Part shown: positions 8,424-14,724 of the stretch, one piece after another
Layout: the number at the start of each line of letters is the position of its first letter
Numbering within the stretch: the stretch's first letter is position 1
From: Cyclobacteriaceae bacterium
Lineage (GTDB): Bacteria; Bacteroidota; Bacteroidia; Cytophagales; Cyclobacteriaceae
Direction: 5' to 3'
DNA length: 64,000 bases
Assembly (NCBI GenBank): GCA_028285445.1
Contig: JANQPQ010000015.1
Span: forward strand, 115,876-179,875
Position numbers and translations under genes: made by a program
Notes under the pieces: model-generated
The model's database searches: none
Told to the model about the DNA's origin: nothing
The model's input: only the letters and a program-made list of their open reading frames with translations

Positions 8424-8990
8424 GTGGATAAACATCAGGAGGATCTGATCCTTATTGAAAAAGTATTGCGAGGTGATGAATCCCAATTCAGAACTCTGGT
8501 AGAGAAACATCAGGATTACGCCTATACCATAGCGTATAAAATCCTAAATAATAACCAGGATGCTGAGGAAGCCTCCCAAGACGCTTTTATCAAGGCATTT
8601 CATGCCCTGAAAAATTTCAATAGGGAAGCCAAGTTTACCACCTGGTTTTATCGCATAGTTTTCAATACCGCTGTTACCTATAAAAGAAAGCAGCGCCATG
8701 ATGTTAGTGATATTGATAATTTGAGAGATATGGCCGGTGCTGACAGCGCCGGTAACTTACAAAGTGATGAAAGAAGGAAATATATAAATGAAGGAATTTC
8801 GCAATTACTTCCTGCTGATGCCACAGTTATCACTTTGTTTTACCTTAAGGAATTTTCTCTTGAAGAAATATCTGAAATAACCGGAATGAAAATAAATGCC
8901 ATCAAAATAAAGCTCTTTAGGGCTCGAAAGAGATTGGCAGACCGAATGACAAGAATATTAAGTACTGAGACAAAGTCACTTTACGGCTAG
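8424..8990 (+). CDS. RpoE-type ECF sigma factor
   Basis: A 188-residue sigma-70 group 4 factor. Region 2 spans residues ~15-85 (FRTLVEKHQDYAYTIAYKIL, QDAEEASQDAFIKAF and FNREAKFTTWFYRIVFN). Region 4 lies in the C-terminal third (DATVITLFYLKEFSLEEISEITGMKINAIKIKLFRARKRL). The start is GTG at 8424 (GTGGATAAACATCAG); no in-frame ATG lies before region 2. It is followed by a small anti-sigma-like membrane protein, forming a two-gene unit. It probably directs transcription of an envelope-related regulon. Confidence 0.92.
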   Translation: MDKHQEDLILIEKVLRGDESQFRTLVEKHQDYAYTIAYKILNNNQDAEEASQDAFIKAFHALKNFNREAKFTTWFYRIVFNTAVTYKRKQRHDVSDIDNLRDMAGADSAGNLQSDERRKYINEGISQLLPADATVITLFYLKEFSLEEISEITGMKINAIKIKLFRARKRLADRMTRILSTETKSLYG

Positions 8991-9010
8991 AGTTGTTAAA
9001 TTGTAATAAT

Positions 9011-9544
9011 ATGAGACAAATTACTGATAAGGAATTGCTGGACTATCTTGACGGACTACTGAGTCCGGAGGATAGTACGGAAATTGAAGAGGTCTTGAAA
9101 AAAGACGGGGAGTTGAAGGAGCGTTACCTGCACCTGCAGCGGGTGGATAAGGCGCTGGAAGCGGTAAATACTGAAGAAGCGGCTTTTGATTTCAGTGATA
9201 AGGTGATGGCCAACCTTCACGATCCGCGCTATCACAAGGTATCTCTGCTTTCCATTTTCAATCAGAAAAACCTGATGATGGTTGGTGGAATCCTTGTTGG
9301 CATTATGATTGGCATTTATATCATCTCCACTGGCCTGGCACCAAGCGTGCTGGAGTCTGTCAGTCTCGATAGTATTACCATCCAGGATCAATCATTAAAC
9401 TTAAAGCCGATCTGGGACTCGCTTACCGGAGGCATGTTTATAAAGATTTTCTTCCTGTTCGATCTATTGCTAGCCCTATTTCTTCTCGACAGGGCAGTAC
9501 TTAAGCCCATGTTCCGCAGGAGAACACAAGCATATTCTCTGTAG
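9011..9544 (+). CDS. Anti-sigma-factor-like membrane protein
   Basis: About 177 residues from the ATG at 9011; a TTG at 8993 adds six residues. The N-terminal ~60 residues are cytoplasmic and resemble an anti-sigma N-terminus (ITDKELLDYLDGLLSPEDSTEIEEVLKKD) without the zinc-binding HxxxCxxC. A transmembrane segment follows (LMMVGGILVGIMIGIYIIST), then a short loop and a second membrane segment (IKIFFLFDLLLALFLL). It starts 20 bp after the sigma gene, so it is the probable membrane anchor or inhibitor of that factor. Confidence 0.78.
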   Translation: MRQITDKELLDYLDGLLSPEDSTEIEEVLKKDGELKERYLHLQRVDKALEAVNTEEAAFDFSDKVMANLHDPRYHKVSLLSIFNQKNLMMVGGILVGIMIGIYIISTGLAPSVLESVSLDSITIQDQSLNLKPIWDSLTGGMFIKIFFLFDLLLALFLLDRAVLKPMFRRRTQAYSL

Positions 9545-9551
9545 GCTAAAC

Positions 9552-10436
9552 TCAGAACCTGGAGATAATAGACTTGATCTGGCCCCAATAGGAATGCCCG
9601 AATAAATTAAGGTGAACCAAAAGTGGGTAGAGGTTGCAAATATCTACTCGCTCAATGAAGCCAGGAGCTAACGGAAACTCCTCATTATAGGCCTGGTAGA
9701 ACTCATCATCAAAACCTCCAAAAAGCCTGGAAAAAGCCAAATCCATTTCCCGATGGCCGTAGTAAACAGCCGGGTCAATCAGCGCTGGTAGTCCCTCATG
9801 GTTTACCATTAGGTTGCCACTCCAGAGGTCGCCATGAAGTAGCGCTGGTGGCTCCTCGGGAAATAGATTTTCAGCCTGAGCTAGCAGGACATCAAACCGA
9901 TCTACATCTTCTTTGGCTAGCCTACCTTCATCCCTGGATAGTTTTAATTGCACATTGATTCTCTGAGTGATAAAAAACTCAGGCCATGAAGATGTAGCAG
10001 TATTGGATTGCGGCAAAGAGCCGATGTAATTGTTATGATCAAGGCCGACTGTACCATTGGAGTTGCGGTGCAGTTGGGCCAGACTCTCACCCAAAGATTG
10101 CCAATAGTTTGGTCGCCGACCAATGCTTTGGATATAATCCAGAATCAAGTATGAAAGGTCAACAACCTCTCCCTGCAGTACCACCCCCGGTATGTCAATA
10201 GCATGGGCACTAGCGAGCAGTTCCAGGCCCTTCTTCTCGGCGGTAAACATGCCCGGATACCTTTCACTGGAATTCCATTTGATGAAGAAGTCACCCTGAT
10301 CAGTAGTTAGCCTGCCCCCATTATTTATACAGCCGCCGCTGGCAAATTGAAAGTCGGTAATTTGGCTAACCCCCAGTTTTTCACCCAGATTTTCGACACA
10401 AGTTTGTCGTAGCTCAGTTGGTAAATCCGTAATCAT
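9552..10436 (-). CDS. Fructosamine kinase-family protein
   Basis: A 294-residue protein of the fructosamine/ketosamine-3-kinase family (APH-like fold). The family start is visible (GGCINNGGRLTTDQGDFFIKWN, with the ATP-binding lysine in FFIKWN). The catalytic loop is LHGDLWSGNLM, the metal-binding segment is ALIDPAVYYGHREMDLA, and the C-terminus reads YPLLVHLNLFGHSYWGQI. Homologues phosphorylate ketosamines on glycated proteins or amino acids, which then deglycate. The gene stands alone, converging on the anti-sigma gene with a 7-bp gap. Confidence 0.9.
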   Translation of the reverse strand: MITDLPTELRQTCVENLGEKLGVSQITDFQFASGGCINNGGRLTTDQGDFFIKWNSSERYPGMFTAEKKGLELLASAHAIDIPGVVLQGEVVDLSYLILDYIQSIGRRPNYWQSLGESLAQLHRNSNGTVGLDHNNYIGSLPQSNTATSSWPEFFITQRINVQLKLSRDEGRLAKEDVDRFDVLLAQAENLFPEEPPALLHGDLWSGNLMVNHEGLPALIDPAVYYGHREMDLAFSRLFGGFDDEFYQAYNEEFPLAPGFIERVDICNLYPLLVHLNLFGHSYWGQIKSIISRF

Positions 10437-10486
10437 TATTCAGTTATGGAATTGCGTACACTTCCGTTCAAAAAATTGTCCGGTAT

Positions 10487-10573
10487 TGAGACACATTTTG
10501 TGGTAAGGGAATTTACCATTTGATCTATACTATTGATTTACAATAAGTTACAAACTTTGGCACAGGAGTTGGC
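10487..10573 (+). promoter_or_regulatory. Second sigma-54-like promoter with TGAGACACAT at -70
   Basis: TTGGCACAGGAGTTGGCA starts at 10557 and matches TGGCAC-N5-TTGC except for G at the -12 C. TGAGACACAT lies at 10487-10496, the same 70-bp offset as in the copy at 5769. A perfect dyad, TGGTAAGGGAATTTACCA (10501-10518), lies between them, and an inverted GTGTCTCAA sits at the expected start region (about 10583). No ORF follows on the plus strand; a candidate small RNA does. Confidence 0.45.
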
Positions 10574-10583
10574 ATTAGGTAAG

Positions 10584-10742
10584 TGTCTCAAGATAAATAG
10601 CAATAACAACGCTAGCAAGCTAACTCCCGGTCAAGGACCGGGGTTAGCTTACCAAGGTCAAAAAAAGAGACTTCGAATTACAAGGTTAATAATGGGTTAA
10701 GTAGGACAAGGTAGGGGGCTTAGAGCTTCCTGCCTTTTTTTT
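10584..10742 (+). ncRNA. Candidate small RNA
   Basis: This is the gene-free plus-strand interval between the sigma-54-like promoter and a strong terminator. It contains a long stem: AAGCTAACTCCCGGT (10617-10631) pairs with ACCGGGGTTAGCTT (10637-10650) with one mismatch. A purine-rich single strand (AAAAAAAGAG) follows, then the terminator at 10709-10742. The only ATG gives a two-codon ORF. Predicted length is about 160 nt. Existence and ends are inferred from promoter, stem and terminator alone. Confidence 0.45.
10709..10742 (+). terminator. Rho-independent terminator of the candidate small RNA
   Basis: AGGTAGG (10709-10715) pairs with CCTGCCT (10729-10735) with one G-U pair. An inner GCT/AGC pair closes the loop, and eight T residues follow. 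Its core and trailing sequence recur at 12081-12124, where the lower stem is shorter. Confidence 0.7.
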
Positions 10743-10757
10743 GTGGCTTTTGGTGGT
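10713..10757 (+). repeat. Copy A of a 45-bp direct repeat
   Basis: AGGGGGCTTAGAGCTTCC and the following TGCC, T-run and GTGGCTTTTGGTGGT are repeated at 12081-12124 with a one-T difference. The identity continues past the terminator T-run, so this is a duplicated segment and not two chance terminators. Confidence 0.8.
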
Positions 10758-10805
10758 ACTGGTAGGATACTTGACATACATTGGACTCCCCATTCTATTT
10801 CGATA

Positions 10806-10834
10806 TAGCCGTCACTCGCAAGGACGCGAGCGAT
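10806..10834 (+). repeat. GTCACTCGC hairpin repeat, copy 1
   Basis: TAGCCGTCACTCGC followed by AAGGACGCGAGCGAT. Its arms, GTCxCTCGC and GCGAGxGA, form a stem around AAGGAC. Related copies are at 12051-12080 and 13851-13880, all on the same strand within 3 kb. Confidence 0.75.
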
Positions 10835-10855
10835 TTTCTAGCAAGTCAAGGTTTA

Positions 10856-11317
10856 CTAAAAATATTCTTTGAATTCCGACTCTTCCATTCTTAGAGTTCT
10901 GCTCTTCCCATCGATTGAAAATATGTCATGAAATATTCCGTCTTTGTCTACATCAACAAAATGAAGGAATTGTTGTCCTTTAGATATTTTAACTACGTCC
11001 TTTATTTCAAAGTCCTTAAGTAGGGTAATCACATAGCCGTCACGGCGAGTTTTATCATAATTGTCTAAATCTTTTTCAGGCTCGACCATCTCAACAATGT
11101 CGAAATAGTCGGGCATTGAACTGTTCATTACTCTAAAATCCCTATCACTGCTATCCTTTCTAAGGTTGTAGCCATATCCTATTATCTCGTCCACAATGCA
11201 TTTATCCCCTGACACCACGGTCATATAGTCTCCGTCGTCAAACTCAACTTCAAATTCCTTTCTGGCTTTCAAGGTGGTACCTCGCCCACAGAATAATGGA
11301 GGAAAGTATATTGCCAT
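10856..11317 (-). CDS. Hypothetical protein, orphan
   Basis: A 153-residue soluble protein I do not recognise. It is acidic, with alternating short strands (KEFEVEFDDGDYMTVVSGDKCIVDEI, RRDGYVITLLKDFEI and VKISKGQQFLHFVDVDKDGIFHDIFSID), which suggests a small beta-rich fold. No signal peptide or catalytic motif is visible. It is monocistronic, bounded by long gene-free intervals with repeats. As a single small orphan in a repeat-rich accessory stretch it could be an immunity-type or cargo gene, but nothing identifies a partner toxin. Confidence 0.65.
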   Translation of the reverse strand: MAIYFPPLFCGRGTTLKARKEFEVEFDDGDYMTVVSGDKCIVDEIIGYGYNLRKDSSDRDFRVMNSSMPDYFDIVEMVEPEKDLDNYDKTRRDGYVITLLKDFEIKDVVKISKGQQFLHFVDVDKDGIFHDIFSIDGKSRTLRMEESEFKEYF

Positions 11318-11684
11318 TTCGCTTCTATTCTAGCTTGTACACTTTAATTGCATTAACAATATATTCATTATCAGAGTACCTTGTATTTGTTGCTTTTCAT
11401 ACTCAGCTAAAGACTAGCCCACCACCCTATCACAATCAAGCAACATTTTGTAATTTCACTTTCAGATAAAAATATTGACAATCTAGCGTTGGGCTTGTAA
11501 TTCTTGTCAGAAAAAGCACCACAATTTTAGCCTCGAGAATTTAAGCAGTACGCGCATGTTATGCGTGGACGCGGCTTATTCTGAGGCTTGGGGTGTGGTG
11601 CCCCTTTCTGACGGTTTAGGTCTGCGTACCACGCTATTTTTATTCTGAGTCTAACCGGAAGGATAAGACGAAGGATCTCTTTTC
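11318..11684. other. Gene-free interval with long inverted repeat
   Basis: 367 bp without a supported gene. The left part (11318-11480) is A/T-rich and shows nothing beyond possible promoter sequence for the gene ending at 10856. The right part holds the imperfect inverted repeat described separately. Confidence 0.6.
11506..11612. repeat. Long imperfect inverted repeat (possible structured RNA or MITE-like element)
   Basis: Nested arms: GTCAGAAAAAGCACCACA (11506-11523) with TGTGGTGCCCCTTTCTGAC (11594-11612); GCCTCGAGAA (11530-11539) with TTCTGAGGC (11579-11587); TAAGC (11542-11546) with GCTTA (11574-11578). The GC-rich loop is about 27 bases. The pairing may extend outward, since AGCGTTGG near 11485 faces CCACGCT near 11629. 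No ORF lies inside. No target-site duplication was recognised. Confidence 0.6.
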
Positions 11685-11705
11685 ATGAATGGGGAAGAAG
11701 AGAAT

Positions 11706-11756
11706 CATCCCCCTAACCCCCTTCCCGGCCGCAAAGGGCGGCGCACAAGGGGGAAT
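11706..11756. repeat. CCCCCTAACCCCCTT / AAGGGGG palindromic repeat
   Basis: Left arm CCCCCTAACCCCCTT at 11709-11723, right arm AAGGGGGAATT at 11747 onward, separated by a GC-rich insert. It resembles interspersed repeats of the same core seen in many Bacteroidota and cyanobacteria. It lies inside the 5' part of the ORF at 11685, which is why I do not accept the longer start there. Confidence 0.6.
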
Positions 11757-11804
11757 TCAAACAAAGACGTGGTGGTAGCCGGCAAGTGCTTCGTGCAAAC
11801 TGTA

Positions 11805-12014
11805 ATGCCTATGGCTTCTGAAAAATCCTACTTTAAAACCACATTAACGGGGAGGCGGCGCTCAGTTAAACTAGGCAAGGCCTTCAAAACGGTAAAGCGC
11901 ATTAAAAAGGCCAAGAAGAAGATAGAGCGCTTAGAGGCTGAATTGTTTAAACTGGTAGAATGGATGGAAGATAGAGATGTGGACTTGGTGCTGAGGAAGT
12001 TGAAAGAGGATTGA
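11805..12014 (+). CDS. Small basic coiled-coil protein (doubtful gene)
   Basis: The frame is open from 11685, but its first 40 codons run through the C-rich palindromic repeat, so a start at the ATG at 11805 or 11811 is more likely, giving ~70 residues. The product is strongly basic (TTLTGRRRSVKLGKAFKTVK, RIKKAKKKI) and then forms a short heptad helix (IERLEAELFKLVEWMEDRDVDLVLRKL). It resembles no family I know. A 44-bp repeat with a T-run lies downstream. It could be a real small nucleic-acid-binding protein or a chance ORF in repeat-rich DNA. Confidence 0.35.
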   Translation: MPMASEKSYFKTTLTGRRRSVKLGKAFKTVKRIKKAKKKIERLEAELFKLVEWMEDRDVDLVLRKLKED

Positions 12015-12050
12015 GGGGAGTGGTTAGTCGGGTGTTAGCTGACTCGAGAA

Positions 12051-12124
12051 TAGCCGTCACTCTCGTGGACGCGAGCGACTAGGGGGCTTAGAGCTTCCTG
12101 CCTTTTTTTGTGGCTTTTGGTGGT
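12051..12124 (+). repeat. Composite repeat: hairpin copy 2 joined to 45-bp repeat copy B
   Basis: TAGCCGTCACTCTCGTGGAC plus GCGAGCGACT (12051-12080) is the second hairpin-repeat copy. It abuts AGGGGGCTTAGAGCTTCC and its tail (12081-12124), the second copy of the repeat at 10713-10757. In the first locus the two units are about 50 bp apart and in the opposite order, so they move or duplicate independently. Confidence 0.75.
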
Positions 12125-12220
12125 CGTTAATGTACCCAGAGAGCCTCTCCACGTTGGTTACCGAACCTTCCGGAAATAAGCAACCATCCTGCTAACACGT
12201 TTCACCAACGAACGCATGCT

Positions 12221-12829
12221 TTATCTTTTGTTGGATATATTCTTTTTAAATTCGGCTTCGGTTAGTATAAGTCGATAGAATTCGAGTGGATTCTTCTTCA
12301 ACTTGTTAATCAATTTCACGCCAGGATTCTGCTGATTGCACTCTGTGTCAGATTGTGCTACGGAAATACAATTTGCCAGGTTATTTCTAAAACTATAAAG
12401 CAAGAAATAAGGCTGGTGTGACATCCAACCATCACAGCCAGATATAACCTCCTTTTGAATTGTTGTGTTAATAGTATTGAGAGATTCAGTCAGCTTCGGA
12501 AGCTCATTGCTCTCAATTTTGTTAGTTCTGATAACTACTTCTTCACTTGTGACCTTGTCAATTTCTATTATCAATCCGTAAAAATTCTCATGTTCTTTCC
12601 ATATTATCTTACTGTATCCTGCTTCACTTTGACCAACGTAGTGATTGAGATTGTATATGGTTCCAACACCTAACTCCTGCAAACTATCAACTTTGAAATT
12701 GGCCATTTTTAATAATTTGCCACCATATTCATTGTTACAAAAGGTGGCCAGACTTTGTGCATTGAGGTTGAATGCTGAAATAGCCAGAAGGAGAATAATA
12801 CTAAAGCTACTCCTTAGCGACGTCCTCAC
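12221..12829 (-). CDS. Exported hypothetical protein
   Basis: About 202 residues from a GTG at 12829. The frame stays open to 12946, but that would put a 39-residue charged extension before the signal peptide and overlap the upstream gene. The signal peptide is SFSIILLLAISAFNLNAQ. The mature protein has three or four cysteines (TFCNNEYGGK, ISGCDGW, NNLANCIS and TECNQQ), which may form disulfides in the periplasm. No family was recognised. It lies 31 bp after the EF-Tu domain 3-like gene on the same strand, possibly one transcript. Confidence 0.65.
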   Translation of the reverse strand: MRTSLRSSFSIILLLAISAFNLNAQSLATFCNNEYGGKLLKMANFKVDSLQELGVGTIYNLNHYVGQSEAGYSKIIWKEHENFYGLIIEIDKVTSEEVVIRTNKIESNELPKLTESLNTINTTIQKEVISGCDGWMSHQPYFLLYSFRNNLANCISVAQSDTECNQQNPGVKLINKLKKNPLEFYRLILTEAEFKKNISNKR

Positions 12830-12860
12830 GGTGGGGGCGGACAGACTGTTCCTCAGAATT

Positions 12861-13358
12861 TTATTTTTCCTTAGGTATTTCAATTGCGATAATCTCAGCT
12901 TCTCCGATTTTATTGGGTCCTTCATGAATCCACCACTTCTGGCCAATATTTAAATGTTGCTCAATTGGCTGGTGTGTCAGGAATCTCGCTTGTACATGTT
13001 TAGTTTGACCTGGTTCAATTTCGCAATCCTCTTCAAATTGCAAATCTCCAATGAAGGCATATTTAATTGTGCCATCTTTTTCATACTCAAAGACATGATC
13101 TGGTCGGTATCCAGATTTGATAGGCGTTTTTCGACCGCCATCTTCCGCAGGTAGTAAGGTCAACTTACATTCCACTAGATACATTGCCGGAGTTTCTTCT
13201 AAGTCGAAATCTGTAATGCTGTTTTCTGTGTATTTCCCCCAAGTCCCATGATCAAACACTTTTGAATATCCTTTATCTAACCACTTTTTGTAAATCAGCT
13301 TACCGTTAAACCAAAGGTAAAACTCATTATCGTCCTTTATTTCTTTCTTAATTATCAT
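12861..13358 (-). CDS. Free-standing EF-Tu domain 3-like protein
   Basis: A 165-residue cytoplasmic protein. Residues ~58-163 follow the third (beta-barrel) domain of EF-Tu: the strand MYLVECKLTLLPAEDGG, the diagnostic RKTPIKSGYRPDHVFEY (EF-Tu: GGRHTPFFxGYRPQFY), GDLQFEEDCEIEPGQTKHVQARF (EF-Tu: MPGDNI...V) and QHLNIGQKWWIHEGPNKIGEAEIIAI (EF-Tu: GLRFAIREGGRTVGAGVV). There is no GTPase domain. The first ~57 residues (FYLWFNGKLIYKKWLDKGYS, FDHGTWGKY) form an unrelated module. EF-Tu domain 3 contacts the tRNA T-stem and EF-Ts, and EF-Tu is a cofactor or target of several contact-dependent toxins. A decoy, immunity or translation-related role is inference. Confidence 0.75.
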   Translation of the reverse strand: MIIKKEIKDDNEFYLWFNGKLIYKKWLDKGYSKVFDHGTWGKYTENSITDFDLEETPAMYLVECKLTLLPAEDGGRKTPIKSGYRPDHVFEYEKDGTIKYAFIGDLQFEEDCEIEPGQTKHVQARFLTHQPIEQHLNIGQKWWIHEGPNKIGEAEIIAIEIPKEK

Positions 13359-13443
13359 CCAATTCCTGAAACACCCCTACTAAGATATCCCATATCTGTA
13401 ACACCAGCATTCCGCTAATTCTTCCTCCCTTGATCTATTGACA

Positions 13444-13836
13444 TTAGAACTCCTCTAAAAAATCAGGGCTGTCAATTTCATAGGAAAAATCGCTATCGTA
13501 ACCTTTAATTATGTTACCGTGAACCCTTATTCTTCTGATTTTATTTGTTGTAGTTTCAAAGACAATGTAATAGTCTGGAATGAACTTCGTTGGCCCAATA
13601 GGTTTCGCTTCGTTCAGGACCCTGAGAAGTACGACCCTCTGTTCGTAGGTTAGGTCTTTAAGTTTCTCAAATTTCCCATTGGATTCTTCATCTGGCCTGC
13701 TCAAGGTAATTTGCTCTATTTCCGCAATTTTAGTGGGGTAATCCAAGTTTTGTCTCTGTTTCGAACAGCCTAACAAAATAAGAGCTATTGTGGGTAGTAG
13801 GATTCTCATACAACCCATAATACGGATTTTCTGCAT
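13444..13836 (-). CDS. Small predicted lipoprotein
   Basis: About 130 residues with a lipobox (LPTIALILLGCSK; the cysteine is about residue 24 from the first ATG). ATG codons at 13836, 13818 and 13809 are all possible starts; the last gives the most compact signal. The mature part is hydrophilic (IAEIEQITLSRPDEES, YEQRVVLLRVLNEAKPIGPT) with beta strands (DYYIVFETTTNKIRRIRVHG). No family was recognised. It probably sits in the inner leaflet of the outer membrane. It neighbours other orphan small genes on the same strand. Confidence 0.65.
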   Translation of the reverse strand: MQKIRIMGCMRILLPTIALILLGCSKQRQNLDYPTKIAEIEQITLSRPDEESNGKFEKLKDLTYEQRVVLLRVLNEAKPIGPTKFIPDYYIVFETTTNKIRRIRVHGNIIKGYDSDFSYEIDSPDFLEEF

Positions 13837-13850
13837 TTGCTATTAGAGAA

Positions 13851-13880
13851 TAGTCGTCACTCGCGAGGACGCGAGCGACT
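13851..13880 (+). repeat. GTCACTCGCG hairpin repeat, copy 3
   Basis: TAGTCGTCACTCGCGAGGAC followed by GCGAGCGACT. GTCACTCGCG pairs with CGCGAGCGAC around AGGA with one mismatch, the best stem of the three copies. Copies 2 and 3 share the preceding GAGAA. Confidence 0.75.
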
Positions 13881-13916
13881 GGGGGCGAGCTTCTTACAAC
13901 GGTAGCTTGCAATTGG

Positions 13917-14450
13917 TCACATGTCAAAGTCAAAGAAATATGCTTTTTCATTCTTATTGTCATACCAATAGTATTTGAAATACTGATCTCCGTCTGTCCA
14001 GCTATACTTCTGTAATTCTTTAATTTTAGCCTTTTCCCACCATTCAAAATCATGTTGCAAACCAAATCCATTATCTCTATTTAGTGAGTCAAACGTGAGG
14101 TTATGTACTTCAATTATTTTTTTTGAAGTTGTTGTGTTGCAGTTAAACGAAAACATATAACTCGCATCAATTCCAATTGCATTATCGAAGCAATAGATAT
14201 TCTTCACGTCCGGTGTAATCTCAACCTTCAAAAAGTCTGCGAATCGCTTCCTGTTATTCTCAGTGTCTGGTTTGTCGTGATCGAATGTTGGGTAAACTTT
14301 TGTAATGACCTTATTGGTTTGTTCTTTTAGCTCACTTTTCGTCCTTTCTTTGACTTCCTTAGCCAACTTTTCAGACTTCTTTCCAATTCCTTCGCAGGAA
14401 AAGAGGCCGTTAGTCAAAATTATTATCAATATGCAAAGGAGTATTTTCAC
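13917..14450 (-). CDS. Predicted lipoprotein, orphan
   Basis: About 177 residues from a GTG at 14450 (KILLCILIIILTNGLFSCEGIG, lipobox FSC). The open frame continues to 14576, but only through a GC-rich repeat. After the lipid-modified cysteine comes a lysine-rich helix (KSEKLAKEVKERTKSELKEQTNK), then a mixed alpha/beta part ending in an aromatic tail (WTDGDQYFKYYWYDNKNEKAYFFDFDM). No family was recognised. It is the most upstream of the orphan minus-strand genes in this accessory stretch. Confidence 0.6.
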   Translation of the reverse strand: MKILLCILIIILTNGLFSCEGIGKKSEKLAKEVKERTKSELKEQTNKVITKVYPTFDHDKPDTENNRKRFADFLKVEITPDVKNIYCFDNAIGIDASYMFSFNCNTTTSKKIIEVHNLTFDSLNRDNGFGLQHDFEWWEKAKIKELQKYSWTDGDQYFKYYWYDNKNEKAYFFDFDM

Positions 14451-14526
14451 TTGCTTCAAAATGGCGTATAACTCTTTTAATAATAGCATTACTAAGATAT
14501 CCATTCCCCAGAGTAACTCCACGGCT

Positions 14527-14549
14527 CGCGCGCGTTTGCAACGCGTGCG
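14527..14549. repeat. GC-rich hairpin repeat
   Basis: CGCGCGCGTTTGCAACGCG and the following TGCG fold with GCGTT/AACGC as the core stem. It is followed at 14592-14622 by a third copy of the AAGATCCCTCxACAAGG..CGGGATGACA repeat that also flanks the array at 44.8-45.2 kb. Confidence 0.55.
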
Positions 14550-14591
14550 AAATGAGTCTTCGAGTTCCAAACTCACTTTGCCTTCTCATCA

Positions 14592-14622
14592 AACAAGATC
14601 CCTCCACAAGGTCGGGATGACA
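14592..14622 (+). repeat. ATCCCTCxACAAGG repeat, copy 1
   Basis: AACAAGATCCCTCCACAAGG then TCGGGATGACA. ATCCC pairs with GGGAT. The closest relatives in this window are at 44734-44767 and 45173-45206, one deletion and one to two substitutions away. Confidence 0.7.
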
Positions 14623-14660
14623 TCCATCTCAGTGACAGTAATCCCGCCAACAATTAAAAA

Positions 14661-14683
14661 AGCCACCTCAAAACGAGGCGGCT
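14661..14683 (-). terminator. Terminator of the VWA-domain gene
   Basis: On the minus strand, AGCCGCCTC pairs with GAGGTGGCT (one mismatch) and six T residues follow. It lies 42 bp after the stop of the gene ending at 14725. Confidence 0.75.
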
Positions 14684-14724
14684 TTTCAACTCAAAAACTC
14701 AAACTAATGAGTCCTACCTAATCA

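Noticed and set aside
11685..11804. N-terminal part of the ORF at 11685
   Set aside because: The codons run through a C-rich palindromic repeat of a known intergenic type; amino-acid content there (PPNPLPGRKGRR) reflects the repeat.
12829..12946. Upstream ATG start for the exported protein ending at 12221
   Set aside because: It would add a charged extension before the signal peptide and overlap the upstream gene by 86 bp; a GTG at 12829 fits the signal peptide.
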